From Neptunicoccus cionae (GTDB lineage Bacteria > Pseudomonadota > Alphaproteobacteria > Rhodobacterales > Rhodobacteraceae): a stretch of DNA of 64,000 bases. Both the position numbers and the translations under genes were made by a program. Location of the stretch: positions 620,001 to 684,000 of the forward strand of contig NZ_BMKA01000001.1 in NCBI RefSeq assembly GCF_014643735.1. The letters run 5' to 3'. Below, in pieces: positions 27,360 through 34,270 of the stretch; position 1 is the first letter of the stretch, and each line of letters begins with the position of its first letter. The notes under the pieces were generated by a model. It was not told the DNA's origin. It saw nothing but the letters and a program-made list of their open reading frames with translations, and searched no databases.

Positions 27360-28820
27360 CTAGAAGTTTCTTATTGTTTTCGAAATGATGGAAATCCCTT
27401 TTGGGATCATGCGGCTGTCGATTGAGGAATAGGCCAGCCGGTAGTGGTTTCTCGGGCCGTCCGGGCCTTCAAAAAAAGGTGCGCCGGGCTCTATCAACAC
27501 GCCTTCAGCCTTCAGAGAGCGGGCCAGATCAATGGTATCTACGTGATCGGGCGCGCGCATCCAGAACGATGAACCACCAAAAGAGGCACTGCCAGCGACT
27601 GTCAGCTCGTGTTCTTCCAGCGCTTTGGCCATGACTTGGCGCCGCTCAAAATAGGCGTCCTTCATGCGCCGGATCAGCGCATCGTAGTGTCCAAGCGCAA
27701 GGAAATTGGCCGTGGTGCGCTGCATATGGCCGGGGGGATGCCGCAGAACGGTGGTGCGCAGGGCGCGGGCTTGCCGGATCAGGGGTTCAGAGCCCACCAG
27801 ATACCCGAGACGCAACCCCGGAAACAGGGACTTTGAGAAGCTGCCCACATAAATCACCCGCCCCTCGGTATCGAGCGACTTAAGTGCTGGGGAAGGGGCA
27901 TTCAGGAAGGACATCTCAAATTCATAGTCGTCCTCTACCACGATCATATCCTGCGCGCTGGCCAGCTCCAGCAGTGCGTGACGACGGGCCATTGGCATGG
28001 TGGCTGCGGTCGGGGCGTGATGGCTCGGCGTGGTGAAAACAACGTCTGTATCGAGGGGAACGAGATCGGGGATCATACCGTTTTCATCAATATCTACAGG
28101 CGCCAGCGCGCAATCCGTGTGGCGCAAAATATCCCGCACGCCCGGATAACCGGGGTTTTCAAAGGCAGCCTTACGCCCCTTGCCTAGCAGCAATTGGCCG
28201 ACCATCCACAAAGCATTTTGCGCGCCCACCGTTAGCAATATCTGGTCTCGGTTCGCTTGAATCCCGCGCCTTGTGAGGGTATGACGCGCAATGAAATCAA
28301 TCAGTTGGGCGTCGTCTTCTTCGGCGTAGTCCGATGTCAGGCTGTCGAACTCTTTCTTGCCCAAAGCCTGATGAGCACACAGCCGCCAGTTGGAATGGCT
28401 GAACAATTGCGGGTCGGCCTGACCGTAAATGAACGGGTAGGGGTAAGACTGCCAGTTGAAACTTTTGGCCACCATCGGTGCGCCAGTGTAGCGGCGTTGC
28501 AGGGCGGTGGACCAGTCGACCTTGTCGGTGCGATCCGCGGTCGTGCCGTCAAAGGTAGAGGTCGGCGCATCATCAGCCACAAAATACCCCGATCGGGACC
28601 GTGTCGCAAGATACCCGTCCGCAACAAGTTCCTGATAGGACAGTGTGACGGTGATCCTCGAAATACCCAGATGCTTGGCCAGTTTGCGGGACGACGGCAG
28701 GCGTTCGCCCGGCAGGAAACGGCGCGACAGGATGGCCGAAGCCACGATCTGCCGGATCTGGCTTTGCAAACTGCCTTCAAAGGCAGGGTCGAGAAAGAAA
28801 AGGTCTTCGGATAGGGCCAT
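27360..28820 (-). CDS. tauR: TauR, MocR-type GntR/aminotransferase regulator
   Basis: A 486-residue MocR-family regulator. Residues 15-80 are a GntR winged helix (LQSQIRQIVASAILSRRFLPGERLPSSRKLAKHLGISRITVTLSYQEL). The rest is an aminotransferase class I-like domain with VVEDDYEFEM and a PLP-lysine segment YVGSFSKSLFPGLRLGY. TauR activates taurine-use genes in Rhodobacter capsulatus. Here it lies directly upstream of tauABC on the same strand. Two CTGGACTTA-like repeats sit just before its own start, which suggests autoregulation. Confidence 0.9.
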   Translation of the reverse strand: MALSEDLFFLDPAFEGSLQSQIRQIVASAILSRRFLPGERLPSSRKLAKHLGISRITVTLSYQELVADGYLATRSRSGYFVADDAPTSTFDGTTADRTDKVDWSTALQRRYTGAPMVAKSFNWQSYPYPFIYGQADPQLFSHSNWRLCAHQALGKKEFDSLTSDYAEEDDAQLIDFIARHTLTRRGIQANRDQILLTVGAQNALWMVGQLLLGKGRKAAFENPGYPGVRDILRHTDCALAPVDIDENGMIPDLVPLDTDVVFTTPSHHAPTAATMPMARRHALLELASAQDMIVVEDDYEFEMSFLNAPSPALKSLDTEGRVIYVGSFSKSLFPGLRLGYLVGSEPLIRQARALRTTVLRHPPGHMQRTTANFLALGHYDALIRRMKDAYFERRQVMAKALEEHELTVAGSASFGGSSFWMRAPDHVDTIDLARSLKAEGVLIEPGAPFFEGPDGPRNHYRLAYSSIDSRMIPKGISIISKTIRNF

Positions 28821-28832
28821 AACGCATGCTTA

Positions 28833-28865
28833 GCTGGACTTAGGCGCGCGGTAAAGTGGACTTAT
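28833..28865 (+). promoter_or_regulatory. Direct repeats resembling TauR sites, tauR promoter
   Basis: CTGGACTTAG (28833-28842) and GTGGACTTAT (28856-28865) are direct repeats 23 bp apart. As I recall, the reported TauR target in R. capsulatus is direct repeats of CTGGACYTAA. The repeats lie 13-45 bp before tauR, in the spacer after the Nudix gene, so they point to autoregulation. Confidence 0.6.
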
Positions 28866-28874
28866 CGTGTGAGG

Positions 28875-29555
28875 CTATAGTTTCAGAAACTGAGAGCGTT
28901 CCCCGTCATGGCTGAAGAAAGGCACCGGATGCTCTCCGTCGGGCTGGTTCAGTCGGTTCTGCACCTCTGCCAGCACCACTTCGGTGATGAAAGGAAGATC
29001 GAAATCCCGCGACTTGGCAAGTGGAATCCATTGCAGATGGGATAATTCATCCTGCGCACGGCCAAAATCGTCCGGATCGTCCTGAATAAGCTCTGCGCGG
29101 CCCAGAAAAAAGCGCGCATCAAAGCGGCGGGGGCGGCCCGGAGGCGTGATCGCGCGGAAAATGAACTCTAGCCCGGTCGGATCGGGCAGACAGCCAGACA
29201 GAAAAAAGCTTTGCCAGTTGTCCGGTTGGGTGTGCGCCATTTCCGGTGCCTTATCAGAGCACTGGCCGATACGCTGGCCGGTTTCTTCCCACATCTCGCG
29301 GATCGCAGCTGCCAGAAGGGAGGGACCAAGTGACGGATCCGATTGTACCTTCAGACGCTCCATACAGGCGTTTTGCGCTGTATTGGACAGGGTGACTTCG
29401 GCATCGGTGGGATCAACCGCACCACCTGGAAAAACGAATTTATTGGGCATGAACACAGCGGCTTTGCCCCGCTGCCCCATCAGAACCTGCGGTCCCTCGT
29501 CGCTGTCGCGCACCAGAATTACCGTTGCTGCGTTCTTGATGGGAATGTCATTCAT
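28875..29555 (-). CDS. Nudix hydrolase
   Basis: A 226-residue protein with a Nudix domain. KFVFPGGAVDP and the REMWEETG half of the Nudix box are clear, separated by a longer insertion than usual (about 45 residues). Members of this long group often act on CoA or nucleotide diphosphates, but the substrate is not predictable here. The start at 29555 (MNDIPIKNAATV) avoids overlap with the DUF983 gene upstream. It is 61 bp downstream of DUF983, probably co-transcribed. Confidence 0.85.
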   Translation of the reverse strand: MNDIPIKNAATVILVRDSDEGPQVLMGQRGKAAVFMPNKFVFPGGAVDPTDAEVTLSNTAQNACMERLKVQSDPSLGPSLLAAAIREMWEETGQRIGQCSDKAPEMAHTQPDNWQSFFLSGCLPDPTGLEFIFRAITPPGRPRRFDARFFLGRAELIQDDPDDFGRAQDELSHLQWIPLAKSRDFDLPFITEVVLAEVQNRLNQPDGEHPVPFFSHDGERSQFLKL

Positions 29556-29616
29556 GTTCTGCGCCTGCCTTAATTGCTTGCGCACATATAAATCCCCAGC
29601 CCGCGGCCTTGTCCAG

Positions 29617-30036
29617 CTATTCCGCCGCGACTGGCGCAACGTCGCGGCCAAAACCGTGCATCCGCTTTGCCCATTGCAATCCAACAAAAACGCCTTTGAT
29701 CCGCGGCAGCATATAAAGGGCCAAGGCTACAAACGCGACCATGAAGCCGACCGTCAGCACCAGCGCATTGGGGCGGAAGGTTTCAAACACAAACATTATC
29801 AAAGGGGCAAGCAAGTGGCCGCAAATCAGGATGGTGACATAGGCTGGTCCGTCATCTGCACGGTGGTGGTACAGCTCCTCAGAGCAGACCTCGCAGGTGT
29901 CACGCACAGTCAGATAGCCCTTCAACAACGGACCGGTGCCGCAGTTGGGGCATTTGCGCCGCCACCCGCGCAACATGGCAGGCTTTGCCTCGCGCTCTGC
30001 TACGTTCGGGTCAATGATGTGGTCGTTGTTTTCCAT
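29617..30036 (-). CDS. DUF983-family membrane protein
   Basis: A 139-residue protein. A zinc-ribbon-like N-terminal part (CPNCGTGPLLKGYLTVRDTCEVCSEEL) is followed by HHRADDGPAYVTILICGHLLAPLIMF and two membrane helices, the DUF983 pattern. The function is unknown. The start at 30036 (MENNDHIID) follows an AAAGG site; the longer open frame upstream is poor. It lies upstream of the Nudix gene and divergent from the EF-hand gene. Confidence 0.85.
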   Translation of the reverse strand: MENNDHIIDPNVAEREAKPAMLRGWRRKCPNCGTGPLLKGYLTVRDTCEVCSEELYHHRADDGPAYVTILICGHLLAPLIMFVFETFRPNALVLTVGFMVAFVALALYMLPRIKGVFVGLQWAKRMHGFGRDVAPVAAE

Positions 30037-30254
30037 CGGATACCTTTGGATCAATACTATGATCATAATTTTCCATACGGTCAATTTAGAGCCATCATTT
30101 CCAAAAAGAACTGGGACAAGCTGTCTTGCGGCGGGATGTCGCAAATTTCGGGTGCGAGATATTTTTTAGAATATTGCGACGGAACCGGCGGCGTCTGTGC
30201 GTATCAAACCCGACACAACACGGTCACACTGAAAACTTAACGAAGGAAAACACG

Positions 30255-30884
30255 ATGAAAAATTCTGTAAGATTTGGCCTCATGGGCGCTACAGCCTTGA
30301 TGATCGCGCTTTCGGCAACAACACCGACTATGGCGAAACCCCGCGGCGGCATGCAGTTTGAGAGGCTGGATCTAAACAGCGACGGGTTCGTTGACAGGGC
30401 GGAATTGATCGCAGCCCGCGACGCCCGCTTTGATGCAATGGACGCCGATAAAGACGGCGCTGTTACCAAGGAAGAAGCCCAAGCACACCGCAAAGCGATG
30501 CGCGCCGAGATGAAGGCCGAACGTACCGAATCCGGTAAGGACAAAAAGGAAGGCAAAGAAGGTCGTAAGGACTGGGGCGAAAAACGCGCTGATCGCGGCC
30601 AGATGTTCGACAAGCTGGACACGGACAACAACGGCTCTTTGTCAAAAGAAGAGTTTGAAGCCGCCCAAATGCATCACGGCAAGAGAGACGGGCGCAAAGC
30701 CCACCGCGGTGATCGCATGATGGCAAAGATGGATGCCAACAAAGATGGCAAAATCACCCGTGACGAGCTGGGCACCAAAATGGCTGACCGTATGATCAAG
30801 CATCTGGACACAGATGGCGACGGCAAAATCTCCAAAGCCGAAGCAGAAGCCGGTCACGGTAAAAAGCACGGTCGCGGCGAATAA
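30255..30884 (+). CDS. Exported EF-hand calcium-binding protein
   Basis: A 209-residue secreted protein. The signal peptide (hydrophobic about residues 8-22) should be cut after TMA near 27. Five canonical 12-residue EF-hand loops are visible: 39-50 (DLNSDGFVDRAE), 63-74, 122-133, 160-171 and 185-196 (DTDGDGKISKAE). A Lys/Glu-rich linker separates loops 2 and 3. It should bind calcium, or another divalent metal, in the periplasm. It precedes an ECF sigma set with a metal-resistance-type protein, which suggests a shared envelope or metal response. Confidence 0.9.
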   Translation: MKNSVRFGLMGATALMIALSATTPTMAKPRGGMQFERLDLNSDGFVDRAELIAARDARFDAMDADKDGAVTKEEAQAHRKAMRAEMKAERTESGKDKKEGKEGRKDWGEKRADRGQMFDKLDTDNNGSLSKEEFEAAQMHHGKRDGRKAHRGDRMMAKMDANKDGKITRDELGTKMADRMIKHLDTDGDGKISKAEAEAGHGKKHGRGE

Positions 30885-30896
30885 GCCACACCAACG

Positions 30897-30925
30897 CAAT
30901 GTCCGGGCCTTTGGTCCGGGCATTG
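30897..30925 (+). terminator. Hairpin after the EF-hand gene
   Basis: A 13-bp stem with two G-T pairs (CAATGTCCGGGCC with GGTCCGGGCATTG) and a three-base loop lie 12 bp past the stop. There is no T run, so it may be a weak or Rho-dependent terminator or a stability element. Confidence 0.5.
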
Positions 30926-30960
30926 TGCCATTGCAGCGATAAAGGGTATGCCCGTGCACG

Positions 30961-31551
30961 ATGATGCCACTTGATACCAACGACGATATCAACGACGACG
31001 CGCTTATGGTTCTGTTTGCCAATGGTGACGGGCAGGCGGCTTCTGTGCTGGCTTACCGCCACACCGGACGGGTGCTTGCGCTTGCCTTGCGGATGCTGGG
31101 CGATCAGGCAGAAGCGGAGGATGTGGCGCAGGAAGCCTTGATGCGCTTGTGGAAGATTGCTCCGGACTGGCGACAGGGGGAGGCAAAGGTTTCGACCTGG
31201 CTCTACCGCGTGGCCAGTAATCTTTGCACAGACAGGTTGCGTAAACATGCGGGCAAACGGGCGACGGAGGACATTGATAATGTTCCCGAACCCAAAGATG
31301 ACACCCCCTCTATTGAGGCGGATCTGATCGCGCGGGATCGGGCAGATGCTTTGCAAGCCGCACTTCGAACCTTGCCGACGCGCCAGCGCAAAGCAGTAAG
31401 TTTGCGGTTCCTTCAGGAGTTGGCGAACCCCGAAGTGGCCGAAATAATGGAAATCTCTGTCGAAGCGGTGGAAAGTCTGCTGTCGCGGGGGAAACGCGGG
31501 CTGGCACAGGCGCTGGAGGCGCAGAGAATGGAACTGGGATTGGATACATAG
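30961..31551 (+). CDS. ECF RNA polymerase sigma factor
   Basis: A 196-residue sigma-70 family protein of the ECF type. Region 2 is visible as VLALALRMLGDQAEAEDVAQEALMRLWKIAPDWRQGEAKVSTWLYRVASNLCTDRLRK. Region 4 is LPTRQRKAVSLRFLQELANPEVAEIMEISVEAVESLLSRGKRGL. It is followed immediately by a membrane protein that fits an anti-sigma factor and by a Spy/CnrR-type periplasmic protein. The stop codon TAG abuts the next ATG. This looks like an envelope-signal ECF system. Confidence 0.92.
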   Translation: MMPLDTNDDINDDALMVLFANGDGQAASVLAYRHTGRVLALALRMLGDQAEAEDVAQEALMRLWKIAPDWRQGEAKVSTWLYRVASNLCTDRLRKHAGKRATEDIDNVPEPKDDTPSIEADLIARDRADALQAALRTLPTRQRKAVSLRFLQELANPEVAEIMEISVEAVESLLSRGKRGLAQALEAQRMELGLDT

Positions 31552-31947
31552 ATGGCACATTCAGATAAAGGCCAGGACGAAGAGATGTTGGATATGTTCT
31601 TTGATGCCGCAAAGGCGCAAGAGCCTGTGCCCGGTTCAGACCTGATGGCACGGATACTGGCCGATGCGTCGCAAGTTCAGTCCGGTTTCCAAACCGTACC
31701 TGACGCAAAACCTGTGCCCACGCCTGCACGAACGACACAAAGTATCCTGACACGAATTTTTGCAGTATTGGGCGGCTGGGCCGGTGCGTCGGCGCTGACA
31801 GCATCAATCTGCATTGGTGTGCTTTATGGGGCCACAGCCCCCGATACGGTCCGCAGCTATCTGCCCTCCTTGAACGAACAAACAGCGGAACTGGACTTTA
31901 GCTACTTGGGACTTCTGGACGAAACCGTCGCAGATCTGGAAGGGTGA
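31552..31947 (+). CDS. Small single-pass membrane protein, candidate anti-sigma factor
   Basis: A 131-residue protein. The acidic N-terminal half (EEMLDMFFDAAKAQEPVPGSDLMARILADA) resembles the sigma-binding helices of short anti-sigma factors. One membrane helix follows (about residues 71-95, AVLGGWAGASALTASICIGVLYGA), with a short periplasmic tail. I recognise no domain by motif alone. Position between the sigma gene and the metal-sensor-like gene, with abutting or overlapping ends, supports an anti-sigma role. Confidence 0.7.
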   Translation: MAHSDKGQDEEMLDMFFDAAKAQEPVPGSDLMARILADASQVQSGFQTVPDAKPVPTPARTTQSILTRIFAVLGGWAGASALTASICIGVLYGATAPDTVRSYLPSLNEQTAELDFSYLGLLDETVADLEG

Positions 31948-32435
31948 ACAGAATGACACAAACGACCGAGATCAAGAAAACCCGCAATTGGGGCAAAATC
32001 GCCCTGATTGGTTCGCTTGCCCTGAACCTGCTGGTGGTCGGGCTGGTGGTGGGGGCTTTTGCCCGCTTTGACGGCCCTCCGCTCGGGCGGGCGGGCATGG
32101 GATTGGGGGTATTTATCAAATCCTTACCCGAAGCCGAACAGGATATGGTGCGCGCCGCTTCCGGATTGCGCCCCGAGGATCGTACAGAAACCATGAAGGC
32201 GTTTAGAGCTTCAAAGGATGCGCTGGGCCGCGCCTTGCTGGCGCAACCATTTTCGGAAGAAACGGCCCGTGCTGCAATCCAAGCGCATCACAGTATCTCG
32301 CTTAGACACGCAGAACGGTTGCAGGACGCATTGGTCAAAGCTGTCGCAGATATGACCCCGCAAGAGCATGACGCCTATGTGGAACGGGTGCGACAAGAAC
32401 AGGAAAAACGGCGCAAGCGTAAGAAAAGCCGCTAA
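31944..32435 (+). CDS. Periplasmic Spy/CnrR-like (metal-resistance) protein
   Basis: A 163-residue protein with an N-terminal membrane helix (about residues 18-40) and a helical periplasmic domain rich in Arg, Glu and Gln (PEAEQDMVRAASGLRPEDRTETMKAFRAS...). It resembles the Metal_resist/CnrR/ZraP group. The reported frame begins with GTG at 31944, overlapping the previous gene by four bases; an ATG at 31953 is also possible. Members sense metal or misfolded proteins and relay to ECF sigma systems. Confidence 0.75.
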   Translation: MNRMTQTTEIKKTRNWGKIALIGSLALNLLVVGLVVGAFARFDGPPLGRAGMGLGVFIKSLPEAEQDMVRAASGLRPEDRTETMKAFRASKDALGRALLAQPFSEETARAAIQAHHSISLRHAERLQDALVKAVADMTPQEHDAYVERVRQEQEKRRKRKKSR

Positions 32436-32459
32436 TTTTCCCATTGGTTCGGGGCTGGG

Positions 32460-33836
32460 TCAGGCGGCCTGATCCCCGAATATTACGCGGTTGCGCCCTG
32501 AATCTTTTGCGCGATACAGCGCACGATCGGCAAATTCGAGCACTTCCATCGCTTCGCCGCCCCCAAACCCCGCACTGGTACTGACCCCGATACTGGCAGA
32601 CACAGTAATCCGGTTGCCGCTTTCGTCGAGAAACGGACTGTGGCAGATGGCACGGCGCAGGCGGTCGGCGATCTCTTGCAGGGTCTCAAGCGGGGTGTCC
32701 CTTAGAATCACTAAAAACTCTTCCCCCCCGTAGCGACACAGCAGATCGGCACCACGAATGTTGCGCAACAGGCGTTTGGCGGCCTCTTTTAACACACGAT
32801 CCCCTGTAAGATGACCATAGGAATCGTTAACGCTTTTGAAACGATCAAGGTCCAATATCATCGCCGTGACCGAGGTTTGCGGGCGGGCAAGCTGCTGGTC
32901 AAGATATTGCAACCCGTAGCGCCTGTTGTAGAGGCCGGTTAACGGATCGGTGAGGGCAGATTTCAGATGGTTCGCCACGGCCCGTTCGGTCCGGTAGGAC
33001 ATTTGTTTCTGCCAGATCATCCGGCGCAAGGTTGTGGCAAAACGGGACGGGCTTGCGCTGGCGGAAATGAATTCCTGCGCACCCAATTCCAGGGATCGGG
33101 CTGCGTTCGGGCTGCTGGTGTCGCAGGCATATAGGATCGGAGTTTCCCTGTCGGGATTACGCTTGCGCAGATCGCAGATGGTCTGAAACGCTGCTGTTCG
33201 CCCGAGACTAGCTTCATCCACCAGTGAAATATCGGCAGGGGGGCGCTCTGCGCTGTCTTGTGGCGTGCGAAACATCTTAAGGAGAGGAAAATCACGACTT
33301 AGAAGGGTTGCGACACTTTCCTGAAAAGTGGTGTTGAAAATCGAAAGGGCACATGAAAAATCGAGAGCGACAGCTTTGGAAAATGGTGGAGGATAAAAGA
33401 CCGACGGCTCTGCAAATCCCATCTGGGTGATCGTAGACTGGCGGGCCATCAACGCATCGAGCTTTTCCTTACCGCGGATCAACATGTTAATCCGTGCCGC
33501 CATCAACCAGCGTTGCGTGGTATAGGCCATAACATCATCCGCCAAACAGTCGTGGGCCGCATCCCAAACCGTCGTATCCGCGCTGTCATGCAGGAAGATC
33601 ACCGGAATATGCGCCGTATCCTGAGACTGCGTCAGGCGATTGATATTGGCGAAACCGGCGATCCGTTCGGCCGCGTAAGACAGTATCACCAGATCAGGCG
33701 GGGCGAACCGAAGGCTTTGTGCCAGCTCGGTCCCGTCCGATGCCAGCGCTACGTCAAAGAAATCCCGTGTCAGCTGGGACTTCATCATCATCCGGTTGGT
33801 GACCTGTGGGTCAAGAAGCAGTATTCGTCCAGGCAT
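32460..33836 (-). CDS. PleD-like diguanylate cyclase (REC-REC-GGDEF)
   Basis: A 458-residue protein with two receiver-like domains and a GGDEF domain. The first receiver (about 1-125) has Ser53 where the phosphorylated Asp normally sits (PDLVILSYAAE), so it is probably not phosphorylated. The second (about 155-275) keeps a candidate Asp207 (ADISLVDEAS). The catalytic motif is GGEEF at 370-374, and the product-inhibition site is Arg361/Asp364 (RGAD). It should make c-di-GMP in the cytosol. It is a single gene, facing away from DUF3572. Confidence 0.9.
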   Translation of the reverse strand: MPGRILLLDPQVTNRMMMKSQLTRDFFDVALASDGTELAQSLRFAPPDLVILSYAAERIAGFANINRLTQSQDTAHIPVIFLHDSADTTVWDAAHDCLADDVMAYTTQRWLMAARINMLIRGKEKLDALMARQSTITQMGFAEPSVFYPPPFSKAVALDFSCALSIFNTTFQESVATLLSRDFPLLKMFRTPQDSAERPPADISLVDEASLGRTAAFQTICDLRKRNPDRETPILYACDTSSPNAARSLELGAQEFISASASPSRFATTLRRMIWQKQMSYRTERAVANHLKSALTDPLTGLYNRRYGLQYLDQQLARPQTSVTAMILDLDRFKSVNDSYGHLTGDRVLKEAAKRLLRNIRGADLLCRYGGEEFLVILRDTPLETLQEIADRLRRAICHSPFLDESGNRITVSASIGVSTSAGFGGGEAMEVLEFADRALYRAKDSGRNRVIFGDQAA

Positions 33837-33983
33837 AAGTGCAGTCCTGCGGGTGGTTCCATAAATATGGTACGGTCTAGGATTTCAAACACGACGCGAG
33901 CAGCGGTGTTGCTGACAGTTAATCTTAATAGTGTTAACGAAACCTTTCTGAACTTGGAAAAATTTGAATCGGATTGAAGCGGG

Positions 33984-34262
33984 ATGAAGCAAGAGCAAGC
34001 GGAAATTATTGCATTACAAGCACTTGCTTGGGTTGTGGCAGAAGATGACCTGCGGGATGTGTTCTTAGGCGCGAGTGGTGCGAGCGTTGAAGACCTGCGC
34101 ACCCGCGCCGCTGATCCTGATTTTCAAGGTGCGGTCCTTGGCTTTTTGTTAATGGATGATGCTTGGGTCACGGGGTTTTGCGACGCCCATGGCCTGTCCT
34201 ATGAAACCCCATACGAGGCGCAACAATCCCTGCCGGGGCAGGGGGAAGTACACTGGACCTGA
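33984..34262 (+). CDS. DUF3572-family protein
   Basis: A 92-residue protein matching the alphaproteobacterial DUF3572 pattern: EIIALQALAWVVAEDDLRDVFLGASGASVEDLRTRAADPDFQGAVLGFLLMDDAWVTGFCDAHGL. The function is unknown. It is divergent from the diguanylate cyclase and converges on the dehalogenase gene with an 8-bp gap. Confidence 0.85.
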   Translation: MKQEQAEIIALQALAWVVAEDDLRDVFLGASGASVEDLRTRAADPDFQGAVLGFLLMDDAWVTGFCDAHGLSYETPYEAQQSLPGQGEVHWT

Positions 34263-34270
34263 CTTTGGAT

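Noticed and set aside
30179-30203. GGAACC ... CGTATC resembling an ECF promoter before the EF-hand gene
   Set aside because: Spacer is only 13 bp, shorter than usual for ECF promoters; left out as a feature though autoregulation remains possible.
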